Shown in pieces: positions 10,370-22,456 of a stretch of 64,000 nt of DNA (positions are counted from its first letter, which is position 1; each line of letters begins with the position of its first letter). This stretch comes from Athripsodes cinereus. Its lineage: Eukaryota; Arthropoda; Insecta; Trichoptera; Leptoceridae. A program made the translations under genes and the position numbers. The stretch is taken from assembly GCA_947579605.1 (NCBI GenBank), contig OX388307.1, positions 20,375,237 through 20,439,236 of the forward strand, read 5' to 3'. The notes beneath the pieces were generated by a model. It searched no databases. It was not told the DNA's origin and saw only the letters and a list, made by a program, of their open reading frames with translations.

Positions 10370-10907
10370 CATACATCCAGTCACTCAACAAGTTAGTGCT
10401 CTTCAGAGGGCTTTGAGTTTGTTGTATGTTAATTACAATGCATTTTGTTATTATTATAAAACACTCAGTTTCTCCTGTTTATTTTTATATATTCAATAAA
10501 ACTATCAAAATTTGTTTTTATTTCTAGCTATAATTTCTGTACATTTTTTTATATTTTCCTTCAATTGTCATTCATTCTCTCCATATTGTGTGTATACGAA
10601 AACAATGTTTAAAAATAAATACTGAATGATTTTGAAATGAATTACTCAATTTTATTAACTCATCCTATTACCTATTTCATCAAATATATGAAAACATTGA
10701 GTTATGTGGCATTGTAATTATTGTAAGAAGTAAATATAATGTTTTCTGATACTGTGTGAATAATCTCCATACATTGCCCATACAAATGTTAAATAAAGTG
10801 TTTCATACAAAATGGCCACCGTCGATTTCCCTTCCTCACTTTTTGGCTTCGCTGTCATTCATACAAATTACTATAAACGTTCCATCCCCTACCTATATAC
10901 ATCCATG

Positions 10908-10915
10908 CCTCGCAC
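10908..10915 (+). repeat. 8-bp target-site duplication, right, of P-like copy 1
   Basis: CCTCGCAC, identical to 7998-8005. Confidence 0.93.
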
Positions 10916-13129
10916 AATACTTGTCAGAAAAGTGAAGGGTGTCTAACGCTTACTCGCGGTGTTTTGTTGTGTCGTTGGCCTTTATTCAACTACATATAAT
11001 AAATAGTATATGTATATGTACATAAATAATTTATCACACACAGAATAAGTACACATGTTATGTTGTAGATTTATATAGATATACGTAATAACATATTCAA
11101 ATACCATCATCTTCATGTAGAAAAAAATCTTATACTCATGTGGCTGGTACAGTAGTTTATTTAAACTTTTATTGGAATAATAAAGTGCGTTTCACTTTAA
11201 AGCTTCTCTTATTGAAGGTAATGATACATAACATGTTATCTCACAGTCTTATCTGCCTAAATTTTAATTGTTCAGGAGAGCGTTTTTTGTGTTTTGTCGA
11301 GCATATTTACGTCTCTCCTAGTTATAATATACAGTATAAATATATTACATTATTTTATTTGTACCTATTCTTATATATCTCAGAATAATTTTTGTGATGA
11401 AATTTTGAGAAATCAGTAGATACAACACATTTTATTTAGAATAATTCGTAAATACGACAACAAATCAGAAGGCTATTCCAGGATAACGGTAACAGTTACA
11501 GGTGTGATCTTCAGTGAGAACATGCAGAGCACATATAAATACACATTGGTGATCATAACTCGATTTCGCCAAAAATTTCACATACGACAGTTAGTCAGAA
11601 GAGAGACGATATATGCGACAATTCAATTTATACTTTAAAAAATTAACCATTTTTCAATTAAAATAATAACTGTAGTAGGTACATATAGGTATTAAACTGA
11701 ACTGATTCATGTAATAAACTACACATTTTAATTTAGTTATAAATACATATAATTATAACATACAACTTTTTAATAAATTATAAAGCAAAGCTCAAATATA
11801 CATAGCTATTTTACATTCAAAATACATAGCTAATCAAAATTATTCTCTAACATAAAAAAAACGTCTCTAAAATGCAAATAAAAAACACGCGAACGATGAG
11901 ATGCGAGATGATATATTGATATATTAAAAATTAAACCTGTACTTTTTACGGTTTTCAGTATCTCTACAGTTTAATATTTAATTATCTATGTCATTGAAAA
12001 CGGGAAAAAGTTACCCTAAAATTTAAGTGTATTATTTCCAGGTTCCCAGGTAGGTATATAGTAATCAATCAGGTCACACGTGGAACAACCATATTATACG
12101 TATTTTGTATTCATAATCGTTTGAAAAAAGTTCGGATAATGAAACTTTGAAATGTATACAAACTACTCTTTACTTCACTGACTACTTTAAGTGCTAATAA
12201 CATATTATAATATGCCTGAACTTTAAAGTGTATAAATATTATATACCTATATTATAAATTTACGATGAATAATTCAATGAATATTTTGAATCTACACTAG
12301 TTCAGTACTAAAACAAATCTTTCAATTTATTGAAATTATTCAGAACTTTAGTATGTAATTTATGGCGTTATAATCGACACATAAATATTTCAGTTGGTTC
12401 GTATATTTGAACTTATGTCCTCAATAACCACCGTAATAAGTAACTACAAAGGTACATTTTTAAATTGAAGAAACAATAATTACAAAAATACTGAAAATAA
12501 ATATTTTCGGATTATTTTGAAAATAAAATATCATGTTTTTGCTAATTATAAAAAAAACTGAATTAAGTGAATAAAATTCCACACTTTTGAAATGTTGGGC
12601 TATTTTCACAATAGTAGACATGACAGATCATAGAAATCCAAACACAATACAATATATTAAATATATTAAATAATAAACACAATACAAATCCGAATAAAAT
12701 CATGAAGCTCATAAACGATATTATATGAATATGCAAATCAATATTTAGGTACCTGGGAAAGTACTTGCTCTGAGTATTTGTTTTTACCTAATATTTTCTA
12801 CGTAAATTTTCAAGTATTATTATCCAAATATGTTTTATTTGAAAGAAAAATAATATTCTTAAATACGTGAAGTATGTAGGTACATTCATTCTTTAAGGTT
12901 TCATTCGGGAGTATAGAGAAAAAGAACCTAGATAACACTTCTTTTTTCATTATTTTTAAAATTTCATGGCAAAACAACTGAACAGATAGGTGCTACCAAT
13001 TAAAAACAACAATTCAAATAATAGCAATTCTATTTCCATGTATAGGAAGGCACCAACCAGTTATTTTTCTCAAAAACGCATGTGTGTTACCAATCTTCTA
13101 GTTTTAAAACGCAAAGTGATATTTGTAAT
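10916..13129. other. AT-rich noncoding stretch, nothing recognised
   Basis: Only short chance frames occur (the longest is 82 codons at 11140). No protein similarity, RNA gene or clear repeat end is seen. Confidence 0.4.
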
Positions 13130-13167
13130 TCACTGTGTCGGTGTTTAGGTAGTAGAATTCCATATCG
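13130..13167 (+). repeat. Short shared repeat (cactgtgtc...gtagaattccata)
   Basis: The sequence tcactgtgtcggtg with tagtagaattccata recurs at 22264-22300 with few changes. In both places an inverted repeat follows at once, suggesting one small repeat family. Confidence 0.55.
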
Positions 13168-13237
13168 AAATAAATAAAACAAGCGTTTTATTCTACTATT
13201 GATCAATAGTAGAATAAAACGCTTGTTTTATTTATTT
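13168..13237. repeat. Perfect 70-bp palindrome
   Basis: Two 35-bp arms meet at TGATCA with no spacer and no mismatch that I can see, centred between 13202 and 13203. It would form a full cruciform or hairpin. Confidence 0.92.
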
Positions 13238-13261
13238 GATATTTGTAAATTTACGTTTCTT

Positions 13262-13575
13262 CTTCTTCTTCTTCAAGTGCCTTGTCGGGTCCCCCCAACG
13301 TTGGCGAACACCTCGGCGAACTTGTCCCTGTCCTGCGCTGCTCGGAACAGCTCGTCCACACTTCGGATGCCGGTCCACTCCCTTATGTTTCGCAGCCAGG
13401 ACATCTGTCTCCTACCGGGACCTCGGCGTCCCTCAATTTTCCCCTTCAATATCAGTTGGAGAAGGTGGGATTTTTCTCCACGCAGAACATGACCCAGATG
13501 TGAAACCTTCCGAACCTTGATGATTGATAACAGCTCCCTGTCAACTCTAGCTCGCCTCAGGACTTCGGTATAGGT
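13262..13575 (-). pseudogene. 3' end of a non-LTR retrotransposon (RT C-terminus, GAA-type tail)
   Basis: Translated on the minus strand this gives the widely repeated C-terminus of an insect non-LTR reverse transcriptase: VRKVSHLGHVLRGEK, KIEGRRGPGRRQMSWLRNIR and ELFRAAQDRDKFAEVFANV, in that order. It ends in GGTRQ and then a (GAA)n tail (plus strand 13257-13275, TTC repeats). Upstream parts are missing, so this is a 5'-truncated copy. The coding frame is open over the fragment. A more decayed relative is at 17340-17545. Plus-strand frames over the same bases are shadows. Confidence 0.85.
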
Positions 13576-13579
13576 ATCT

Positions 13580-14800
13580 ACCCATTTTTTTTAATTAATA
13601 AAGGCATGAAGGATTTCAATCTTCCAAGATTTTTTCATTGATAAAACCCCGAGCGATGCTCGATTATAAAAGCTAGTAGTTCATAATTTAAATACCTGTG
13701 AAGACAAAGGGAACATACAAATATTTAAACTCAAATCGATATACACAGTTAATATACATATAAGGACACTCGTGTATGACGTTAATAGTTTAACGTATTT
13801 ACTGCTTCTACGTGACCTTCCTGAATTCAAGTAAAATATAAATAAAAGATTCATCATAATATAGAGGTTTGTGCACAAACATTACTTTTATTTCTTCATA
13901 AACTTGTACTTATAGTAATATTTCTTTAATAATTATAAGATAATAGGGCGATATAAGAGGAAACTACTTATTTTACCTTATTTATGTATATAATACTTTC
14001 TTCTTTGTAGTTGAATAAAAATATTTTCAACATAATAAAGCTTTATTAACTCTAAGCATCTACGTGCCTATTGAAAGGGACATGATTGCTATATGTAATT
14101 TCGTTTGTCCAATGTTGTTCAACAAATTAGCTTCGTCTAAATCCATCACTAAAAAAAATAGAGTTAGCTTTGGATAAATATAATTTATCGTAAAGTTTCC
14201 TTTTAAATTCTTCAAATAAACTACCCTTTATTTCATCCATTAGCTTTATATTATTATTTAGGCTGTCCACTGTAAGATATTTTTATTGGTCTAGTAAACT
14301 TCATCCATTTTAAGACACTATAAAGCAAACCGAAGTACCCACATAATGTCTAACCTGGCCATTTACTATTTATTATTGTAGGTACCGACTGTATGAAATA
14401 GGCACTTCACTGGATCTTATCGTTTGGACATGCGGCTTAAGAGGGTATATTACTAATAAAGTGGTTTAGTTTTATGTACACATTACCTATTAAACTCATC
14501 GCATATATCATTAATTCTATTTGAACAGAATTCTTACCTTCAAAAGATGGCAGAAATTTTGACATAGATACAAATCAAATTTACTTCGAGTAAATCTCAA
14601 CGATATAAATAAATAAATATTAATAAATAAGTAAATAAAATTTTATCGGTATCCAGATATGTGGTATGCAAGTTAATTTCTACAGAAAGTACCAAAAGAC
14701 GAGCGTATCGCATATGCGATTTCTTCCAGCTATCCCGGATGATATACCTAAGTAAAATTAACTATGTTCTACTATATTATTATAGGTAGGTACCACTTCT
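13580..14800. other. AT-rich noncoding stretch, nothing recognised
   Basis: No coding similarity or structured repeat is seen beyond short A/T runs. Confidence 0.4.
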
Positions 14801-14804
14801 TTAG

Positions 14805-14850
14805 CGGGTGCTCCACGCAAAAAATTAACTAGATCCCATATTTTAAGATG
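14805..14850 (+). repeat. Small fragment of the ~220-bp interspersed family
   Basis: Carries only the terminal phrase 'tctttagcgggtgctccacg' seen at the end of the 16720-16936 copy. Confidence 0.4.
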
Positions 14851-16139
14851 TTATTAATATAAAAATATAAATATTTTCATGTACTCCGTTACTTTTTGTG
14901 TATTCTCCATATTGGATGAGTTAATAACTTTTTAATACAGACTTTTTTTGTATTGTTGTAGACAGTAGGTATATTTGTTTTGATAGTGTACAGTTTTCAA
15001 AGTGTCTCATTGAGAGACGAAAAAACTACCTATCTATAAAATAAAAGGTGTGTATAAAAAAATCTTTTTTATAATCCATCGAATTTTAAAAAGACTTTAT
15101 AATCCATCGAACAAATATTAATTTCACTATCATTAGAAGCGCTTTAAACCTCCTCTTAAGGAGCACAATGTGGAAAAGATTCTGTTACATTCAGAACGAT
15201 GGAATACAGTATCTATTTCCACGATATTCCTATCATTCTTATTTTATTCTTATTGAAGCGGTGTATCGTAAAAGAGGATTGCTCAGATAGTTTGAGCTTG
15301 TGGTACCTCTGAGATTAATTTATTAATCGATAGTTTATCAATAAATAACATGTTTTAAAACAACAACAAAAACATCCAAATTTATTTTTAATCTAAAATA
15401 TTTATACAAATAAGTACTGTTATATTGAAACAAAACTTGCGTGTAAAATGAAAGATTTCAGTACATATGCATTGTGTTCTTTGATATTGCTCACAATACG
15501 ATTATTTATATGGAAAATATGCATTATATTTAAAAATTCTATCTCCAAAAAAGTGATAAAGGCGTTAAAGCTTAATCCAATTTTGTAAAATGTCGCGTTG
15601 TGACGGATATTATCTGCTTTGATTGTACATAAATATAACGATAATACGTGATATATAAAATAAGTTGAAAATGAACACGGATTATGTACCTACCTATCAA
15701 ATGTTGATATTATTGTAAGGGCGATAAAACGAGCTCCTTATTCCTTCTAAATATAATAATCATCCAATTCTTCCATCACGATGATATTGTGAACAATATT
15801 TTACTTTGAAACATCGATTTTTTTTCAACATTGTCAACATATCAATCAGAAATAAAGATAATTCATTTTTCATTCATTCACATATCAAAACATTTTCCAC
15901 AAGTGGACCTGAAGACCACCCACATGTAAAAGTTATGCAAATCGTATTGGTTCTAGGAATTGGTTCTAGGCCGGCTCATGTGATCGTTATCAGTGTCCAT
16001 AGACGTCGTTCACCTAAATATTTGTTGCTGATTGGTTGAACTATTTGCCAATGGAAACAACTTGTCAACTCATTTTATTATTAATAATGCGATTAATCCC
16101 AACAACTTACAGTTCCAAGCACGAGACCCAGAGTAAGGC
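14851..16139. other. AT-rich noncoding stretch, nothing recognised
   Basis: Short chance frames only. A near-repeat 'ataatccatcgaa' occurs twice near 15070-15110. Confidence 0.4.
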
Positions 16140-16276
16140 TCAAACGTAGGTGGCGGTAAGTGGTAAGGAAAGACATACGAAACTGCGATGTCCCTTACAA
16201 TGAAAAATAAAGTAAGCAGCCGGTGGCAAAATGGGTTCAAATCCACCTCTGCTTCTACGGTATTCGGTTTTATAAA
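16140..16276 (+). repeat. tRNA-like fragment, possible SINE head
   Basis: The bases GGGTTCAAATCCACC (about 16232-16246) fit a polymerase III B box / T-arm, and an A-rich run follows at 16275. An A-box candidate is weak. The fragment could be a tRNA-derived SINE or chance. Confidence 0.3.
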
Positions 16277-16719
16277 AAAAAAACAAAATCATCCCAAAAA
16301 ATTGTAGAAAAGAAGTTTTTAAATAATGACGCCATTTTCACTTACTTCATAATTACGTCAAATCTTTACTACATGTGTTCAAAAGTCTACACTTCAGACA
16401 AAGCCAATTGTAGGGTGTCCTTTAGCAAAAAAACGTAAAAAAGAGAATAAATTAAGGACGTCGATGTTAAAAATATTCTCGATACTTTTCTGACCATCCC
16501 AACCGATTAATCTCCTATGAAAGGAATAACTCAATAAATCCAACGCCAATTTATGGAGGATGATGGAGTTGTAAACAACTTTGATTAATTTATTCCTGAA
16601 GTCAGGCGGTATTTATGTAATCTTAGTATCAGAATACATAAACATAAATATTAATATCATTATGAAAACTTACACCAATAACAAATTGAAGACTACTACA
16701 ATACTAGGTACTACTTCAT

Positions 16720-16936
16720 TACGGCATATCTCACAAGTGGGGTAGCCAGCAGACCAGCTACATGCAAATAACATGTAAGCTGTCTTCTTTGTGTCAACAA
16801 AAAATTAAGACACTCAGGATAGGTGGCAAACCTCATCGCTGAATTATGATTTAAAATGTCTTTTACAGGACACTCGAAAACTTACAGACAAGAGTGAGAA
16901 ACCGATTCTTTGCCGGGTGCTCCACGACTTGAAGAC
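16720..16936 (+). repeat. Best copy of the ~220-bp interspersed family
   Basis: Runs from ttacggcatatctcacaagtg to the gggtgctccacga end and aligns over nearly its full length with 63245-63465. Blocks in order: gtagccagcagaccagc; tgtcaacaaaaaattaagac; ggtggcaaacctcatcgctgaa; ggacactcgaaaactta; accgattctttgcc. No coding frame is seen. Confidence 0.75.
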
Positions 16937-17164
16937 AATATAATGGAAAAATTTATCAATCAATCGAACTTCAAATACTTATATGAATGGTAATAAATAT
17001 GTACATGTTATGTAGACTATTTGGCAAAGAGATTCCCCCTACTTTCGTCATTTTAAAAAACAATCCGAATCAGACATTTTTTTATTTAACTTTTATTAAT
17101 AAAAAATATGTTTACAAAGTCTACATTATTTTGCCTAATCCCTTATGGGGAACATCTTTAACAT

Positions 17165-17262
17165 CTTCATTTCAGCGATGAGGCATACTATCCATCCTTA
17201 ATGTCTTAAGTTTTATTGGCATGGAGAAGACGACCCGCAAGTCTTTATTATGGAGTGAACCT
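17165..17262 (-). repeat. Partial copy of the ~220-bp interspersed family
   Basis: Contains cagcgatgaggcatactatcc and ttttattggcatggagaagac, the reverse complement of the middle blocks of the family. Confidence 0.6.
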
Positions 17263-17339
17263 ACTGGTTTCTATAAAATGCTTTTATTTGAACAAGGTTT
17301 ATTAGAAAGTATAATATTCATGAATATTGAAGTATGGAA

Positions 17340-17545
17340 ATTCGTTCTTTCTTCTTCTACAAGTATGTTTCAGGTCCTCCCAACATTGACGATCACCATG
17401 GAGAAGGCCTCTCTGTCCTACGCCATTCGGAACAATTCCTCCACCCGTCGTATTTCTGTACAATCTAGAATGTTGCGCAGTCATACCAATAGTCTTCTGC
17501 TCACTTCTTTTCTACCTTCAATCTTGTCTTGTAATAATATATTAT
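17340..17545 (-). pseudogene. Decayed 3' end of the same non-LTR family as 13262-13575
   Basis: On the minus strand, DKIEGRKEVSRR, LRNILDCTEIRRVEELFRMA and DREAFSMVIVNVGRT align in order with the 13262-13575 copy. At least two in-frame stops interrupt it. A short GAA-type tail lies at its 3' end (plus strand 17349-17360). Confidence 0.75.
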
Positions 17546-17589
17546 TTGAAGTAATTGATTTTATATATTAATATATAATTATGTATAAA

Positions 17590-17624
17590 TTCCACCACAC
17601 ATATACAGCTTGTGTGTGGTGGAA
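17590..17624. repeat. 12-bp inverted repeat
   Basis: ttccaccacaca and tgtgtggtggaa separated by 11 bp. Confidence 0.7.
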
Positions 17625-17639
17625 AATGTTATCACGGAG

Positions 17640-17745
17640 ATCTATTTTGGAAGAATCTTTTATCGGATAACTCCGTGTACTTGGATTACTGCCCGAAGAG
17701 GTATATTTCCGACGTTTCGGCTGAACACGGTCAGCCATAGTCATG
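17640..17745 (-). mobile_element. Possible Penelope-like terminal fragment
   Basis: On the minus strand, the phrase GGCTGACCGTGTTCAGCC is a perfect 6-bp stem followed by GAAACGTCGG. This resembles the stem II plus GAAA strand of hammerhead-like sequences found near Penelope ends. The CUGANGA strand is not intact, and no reverse transcriptase is attached. Confidence 0.35.
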
Positions 17746-17759
17746 GATTAATATTTAAG

Positions 17760-20700
17760 ACAAATAGTGATAATAATAAATAAAAAAGTGGAAAATATAT
17801 ATAAAAGTGAAGGTAGAAAAAGAAAATATGTACGCTAAAATATGCAAGAGGTGATAAATACGTAGTGATAATATAAACATAATATATAGAAATTTAGTAG
17901 TTAGAATTGACCTATTGTAAAGAATTTTGACACAACACGAGATAAAGATTTTTCTTATTATTTGTTTTCTTATTTCATATTTTATTTACTCACTTGTTAA
18001 AAGACGAGAAAGTATAATATTGAATATACCGAATAACGACATGACATGAAATAGATTTTTTCAAAGGGACTTTTGTACACAGTGGGAATACAACATATAT
18101 AAGCCAAACATAATTTAACATACTTTCTATTATGCCAAACAAATTATGTTAAATTATTAATTCTGACTATGGAAAAAGTAAAATAAATATTTTAATAATA
18201 GATAAATATGCCATTTCGTTTTCATTACCTGCCACTTTTATAGATCAAATGTAAATAAATGGTTCTGTATGGTCAATCTTTACATCCTCCTTATTCAGCC
18301 AATTATCTGCCAAATATTCTCTAGATGTAAACATTAAAAACTTAGGTACATACTGATGGTTTAAATTTCTTTCATTTATTCTCCACTGTATCCATATTGA
18401 ACATTTAGCATTCTGACAATGAAAGGTGTTAAAATGCTGTGAATATCTACTGAAACCTTTTAACTGCATGCTTTATACCTTTAATGTATGAAATTAATAT
18501 ATGTTACTACATGTACATAGGTGAGTATAATGATGTGCTTGAATAACTTGATACCTAATATTTTCATGAATAGCATTTCATAACCTAAAGAGAGTATTGT
18601 TCTTATATTTCTTTGCCAGTTTTCGCATTGATATATTTTATAGCTCACTGTATGACCTACTTATCGCTTTCTTTATTTTCATTTTCCTTTCAATTGCCTT
18701 TATTTAACTCCTATCCTAATATTTTCTTTCCCTAAATTAACTTAAGTGCAATTACTTGTAAATACCAATGAATAAAATAATCTTAAAATACATAAAAAAA
18801 AAACATTTCAAAGACCCCTTTAAGAAAATCTTTTAAGTACTTTAAGATCAAAGAAAACCTTTCGAAAATTGGCAAAACAAATAATGTTTGACTAAATCAG
18901 TTTTAGATTAATTTTTTTAAAAGTTCCCAGTATAGTGAGAAGTGGAACAATTTTATCTTTTTTAATTCTGATATATTTAGATGATATGTATAAAACTACT
19001 TTAACATGGAATGAATGAATCGAGGAAGCTTTAAATTACAATGCGTAGGTACATTGTTTTCATTAAAATTCACTGTTCATATGACGGTGACTTCAGAGCC
19101 CTAGGAATAGTCGGAACAGGTGACTTAATTGGTGCAAAGATGCTCTAAGTGGATGAGACTGGTTTCTACCATGTGATTCCGAGAAGAACGTTGAAGGGCG
19201 AAGAAAGATAATAGATTATTCTTATTATGGTCTTACAAGTTTCATTTGGTTTGACACTTTGACAGCAGTTGTCTTATAAAGTATTAAAGCTTATGAACTT
19301 TGTGAAAGCAAATGGAAATGTGCAGACGTTATTACTTAATTCGTTATAAGAAACATAAAATGTGTTGAAGCTTTACTAAGTCCCTCCAAATACCAACTTA
19401 ATTCGGCGTCCACTTAAAAAATTTAGGAAAGTTGAGAGTGAGATCGTGTGGATGAATTTTATTATACTCTTAAAAGGTCTACTTTATTCGAGTTTCCGTA
19501 GTTTTTATACTGTTCATCTTTTTTTTCTCGTTTTCTCAGCCTTTTTGTTTCAAAGGCCTAATGATGCATTTAACGTAAAACAAATAAGTTCTTAAGCTGC
19601 TCCTTAATTTTCTAACAAAAAGGAGTAACAGTTGAGTGCCCTTCACTTTATTAACAGGTCAAATTATGACGGATACTTGGAGATAATCATTCGCGCACAT
19701 CTCCTACGCAAAAATAACGAGAAAATAAATATCAAGGATCAGCAGAAAATGAAACAAGTTTTACCTAATATATTTTGTAATTAAATCAACTAAGGATAAT
19801 GCAAATTCACTTAAACTTTTTAACCCAGATTCAGTAGTTAGCAACCATTCGCATACAAAAAGACAGACATATTATTATTAAGGTTTAACAATGCGATCCT
19901 ATTAGTTTGACCATATTGTTTAAAACATCCCAAAATTAATAATGTTTTATAACGTCGACTTTGAATTGATAAAAACAAATCTTAATTAAAATTAAATTCA
20001 AGTATGTAAATGGCTTCATTGATTTTTGTCGTATCGAATAAAAGGTATCAGCGATTTTTAAAACAGAAACGTCCTTCCTTGGATGTTAAGTATATTTACC
20101 TAAATCATTCCAAATATAATTTTTAAAGAATTATTAACTAAGTAATATTTTTTTAACTTAGTAATAACTTAAATGAACATTTATTCCTTTACATTATACC
20201 AAGAGCACCGAAATTATATTCGATAATTTTTTCATTTTATATATCAGAAATTGTGGTCTTTAAGGGGTTGAATTAACAGTGTAAGAAACAAAATATGCAA
20301 TAAATTAATACTACTCAAACTAAAGTGTTTATAAAATTAACTACGAGTTTTTATAAAATACGCCAACGTAAGTCTTAAACATAATAATAATTATTAGCAA
20401 CAACCGCAAAGTATTTTATATGGCTGCTCTAAGTGAAACTTTTTGCCCTTAGAAAAAAAAACTTGTATGTTAGCTAGTCAAGCTCGCATCTAGTTTGTAT
20501 AGTAACCGTTAAGTTTATTAAGAAAATGAAATATAAGTATCAAATAAGTAATTATAATTTCATGGTAGGGTAGTAACTACATAATAAATAAATACTTAAT
20601 GACGTTACCTCTATAAAAAGTGCGCAGTATTAGACATTAAAAAAACTAATACGACTTTGAAGTCGACCTCTAAAATAGCCTAAGTATCATTTGAGAAAGT

Positions 20701-21058
20701 GAATGAGTATTAGAATGATACGTTATTTAAAAAAAAAGATCAGTTCGGGTTTTTGTTATAAACCCAAATACAACTTTATACACCTTTCACAGTATACTAA
20801 AAGCTTGTGTCGTGAAATTTAATAGAATTCTTTCTACAAAATCATAGGTGTATCCAGTGATACAGTGTTTAATCAAAACTAAATGTGCAATGAATTACTT
20901 TCGCGTTTGATAACCAACCGGCATGGTAGTTTTATTTATTTTTTTATTAATTTATTTATCTACGACCAAATCCTTTTTCAAAGTACCTATTCTTTGTATT
21001 CTGTCTACATAAAGTTTTGTACAAACGGATTTCTCATTTAAAAAGGGTACTAAAATGT
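17760..21058. other. Long AT-rich noncoding stretch
   Basis: No convincing coding frame; the longest is 74 codons at 18245-18469 minus, and I do not recognise it. No RNA gene is recognised. This may be intergenic or intronic. Confidence 0.4.
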
Positions 21059-21122
21059 ATTAAACTTCTTGGCTCAATCGGGAATTGAACTAGGAATACT
21101 GAATATGTGTGTGTACCACTAA
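21059..21122 (-). repeat. tRNA-derived SINE-like fragment
   Basis: The minus strand reads tagttcaattcccgattgagcc, a good B-box (GTTCAATTCCC). The fragment is short and an A box is not clear. Confidence 0.35.
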
Positions 21123-21834
21123 AAATTTAATAAATAGTTTTTACCACAAATAAATAGTTTCAAATACATATTTTAATTTTCTTACTGACTATAAACCATA
21201 GTCAATGAAATAATAACAATTATTATTCTGTTTTGTGAAGGGTGGTTAGTTAATAATTTAATGCGTTATTATGGTCTCCCCAAAGGGTTTTCCATTTCAG
21301 AGGACACACAGAACTAACTTTATCATTGACATAACATAGTATCTAAGTATATTATGAATATCACAAATATAATAACGTCTAACATATTACATAAACAACA
21401 TTAAGTACCTATATAAAATACAGATCTAATGATCGAAAAACGTGAATACAAACAATAAACATCTTATCTAGCCTAATACGAAACACGTTTGGGATGCGAA
21501 ATATGGAATCGAAGCAAAGAAAAAAAACATTAATTCAGTTCATAAAATTAATGTATATTACCTTTGTATTGAATCTTTCCCGTAGTATTTCGTTCGTTAT
21601 TTCATTTGTGATGAGAAAAACACGTGTTTCCAAACTCGTGGTAAAATATTAAGATAGGTTTTTTTTTGGTTTTTATTGTGTAATACCTACTCCATATTAA
21701 AAAATATTACTAATACGGTTAATTAGTACCAAAATTTCATTCAAGTGATCTAAAAAGGTCGATGCTTTACCGATGTAAAAGTCAAATATCGTGTTTTTAT
21801 TTTTTGATTAAGGTTGATATTTATATGTTCCGTG

Positions 21835-22050
21835 GAGGACCCCACAAAAAATTATTGGTCTACCACTCTTTTCCATAAGTGTTTGAGTGTCCTGTGAAAG
21901 GCAGGTGTTCGAAAAAATAAGGACATTTTACGACTCAAATTCGGCGATGAGGTTTGCCATTCATCCTGCAAAATCTTATTTTTTACTTGGCACGGATGTT
22001 TGTTACATTGGTCTATTGACTGCCCCACAGGCTACGCGATTGTGGTATAG
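21835..22050 (-). repeat. Copy of the ~220-bp interspersed family
   Basis: In reverse orientation it carries gtggaggacccc, gagtgtcctgtgaaa, ggcgatgaggtttgccattcatcc, ttacttggcacgga and ctacgcgattgtgg, in the family order. Confidence 0.68.
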
Positions 22051-22261
22051 TAGCAGTATTTAAATAAGAAACATTAATTAGCTATGAAAGTTTGCTCTTT
22101 TCAAATTTATATGAAATTTTACACAACAAGTTACGAGTTATTTATTTAAATTCGCGAGTTGCTCAAATACAAAATTACTTCCACAGAACATTCACAAATA
22201 TTTTCAGGAAGATATACTCATTCTAAATGAAATATTACAACAACAAAATATAACAAACCAA

Positions 22262-22456
22262 ATCACTGTGTCAGTGTAGTAGAATTCCATAATGAAATAA
22301 AAAAAAACAAATGTTTTTATCCACTATATAGATTTTAATCGAGAAAGACGCCTTTCATTTTTCAAAGACATTGTCAATTTCATCTCAACCTTGTGATTTG
22401 CAATGCCTTGAAAGACGGAGGACGTCTCTCTTTGCTATAATCTATATAGTGGGCGA
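22262..22456. repeat. Shared repeat followed by an imperfect hairpin
   Basis: Begins with the cactgtgtcagtgt...gtagaattccata block also seen at 13130. Then ccactatatagatt (22320-) and its complement aatctatatagtgg (to about 22452) bound an imperfect inverted repeat of roughly 130 bp, whose interior arms also pair partly (gaaagacg/cgtctctctt). Confidence 0.6.

Larger units (their letters stand above)
8006..10907 (+). mobile_element. P-superfamily DNA transposon, non-autonomous copy 1
   Basis: A 2902-bp element starting CATGGACCTAAATAG and ending in the inverse (TATATACATCCATG), with imperfect terminal inverted repeats opening CATGGA. P elements of Drosophila also begin CATG and make 8-bp duplications, and P transposases start with a THAP zinc finger, as the gene inside this element does. 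No catalytic or GTP-binding transposase region is present. It has a 267-bp internal tandem duplication (8356-8889) and three candidate exons of a THAP fragment (9253-10369). A second copy in opposite orientation is at 46778-48690. hAT is the alternative by TSD length, but the CATG ends and THAP favour P. Confidence 0.85.

Noticed and set aside
13199..13520. Three overlapping plus-strand frames of 73-97 codons
   Set aside because: They are antisense to the minus-strand retrotransposon C-terminus at 13262-13575.
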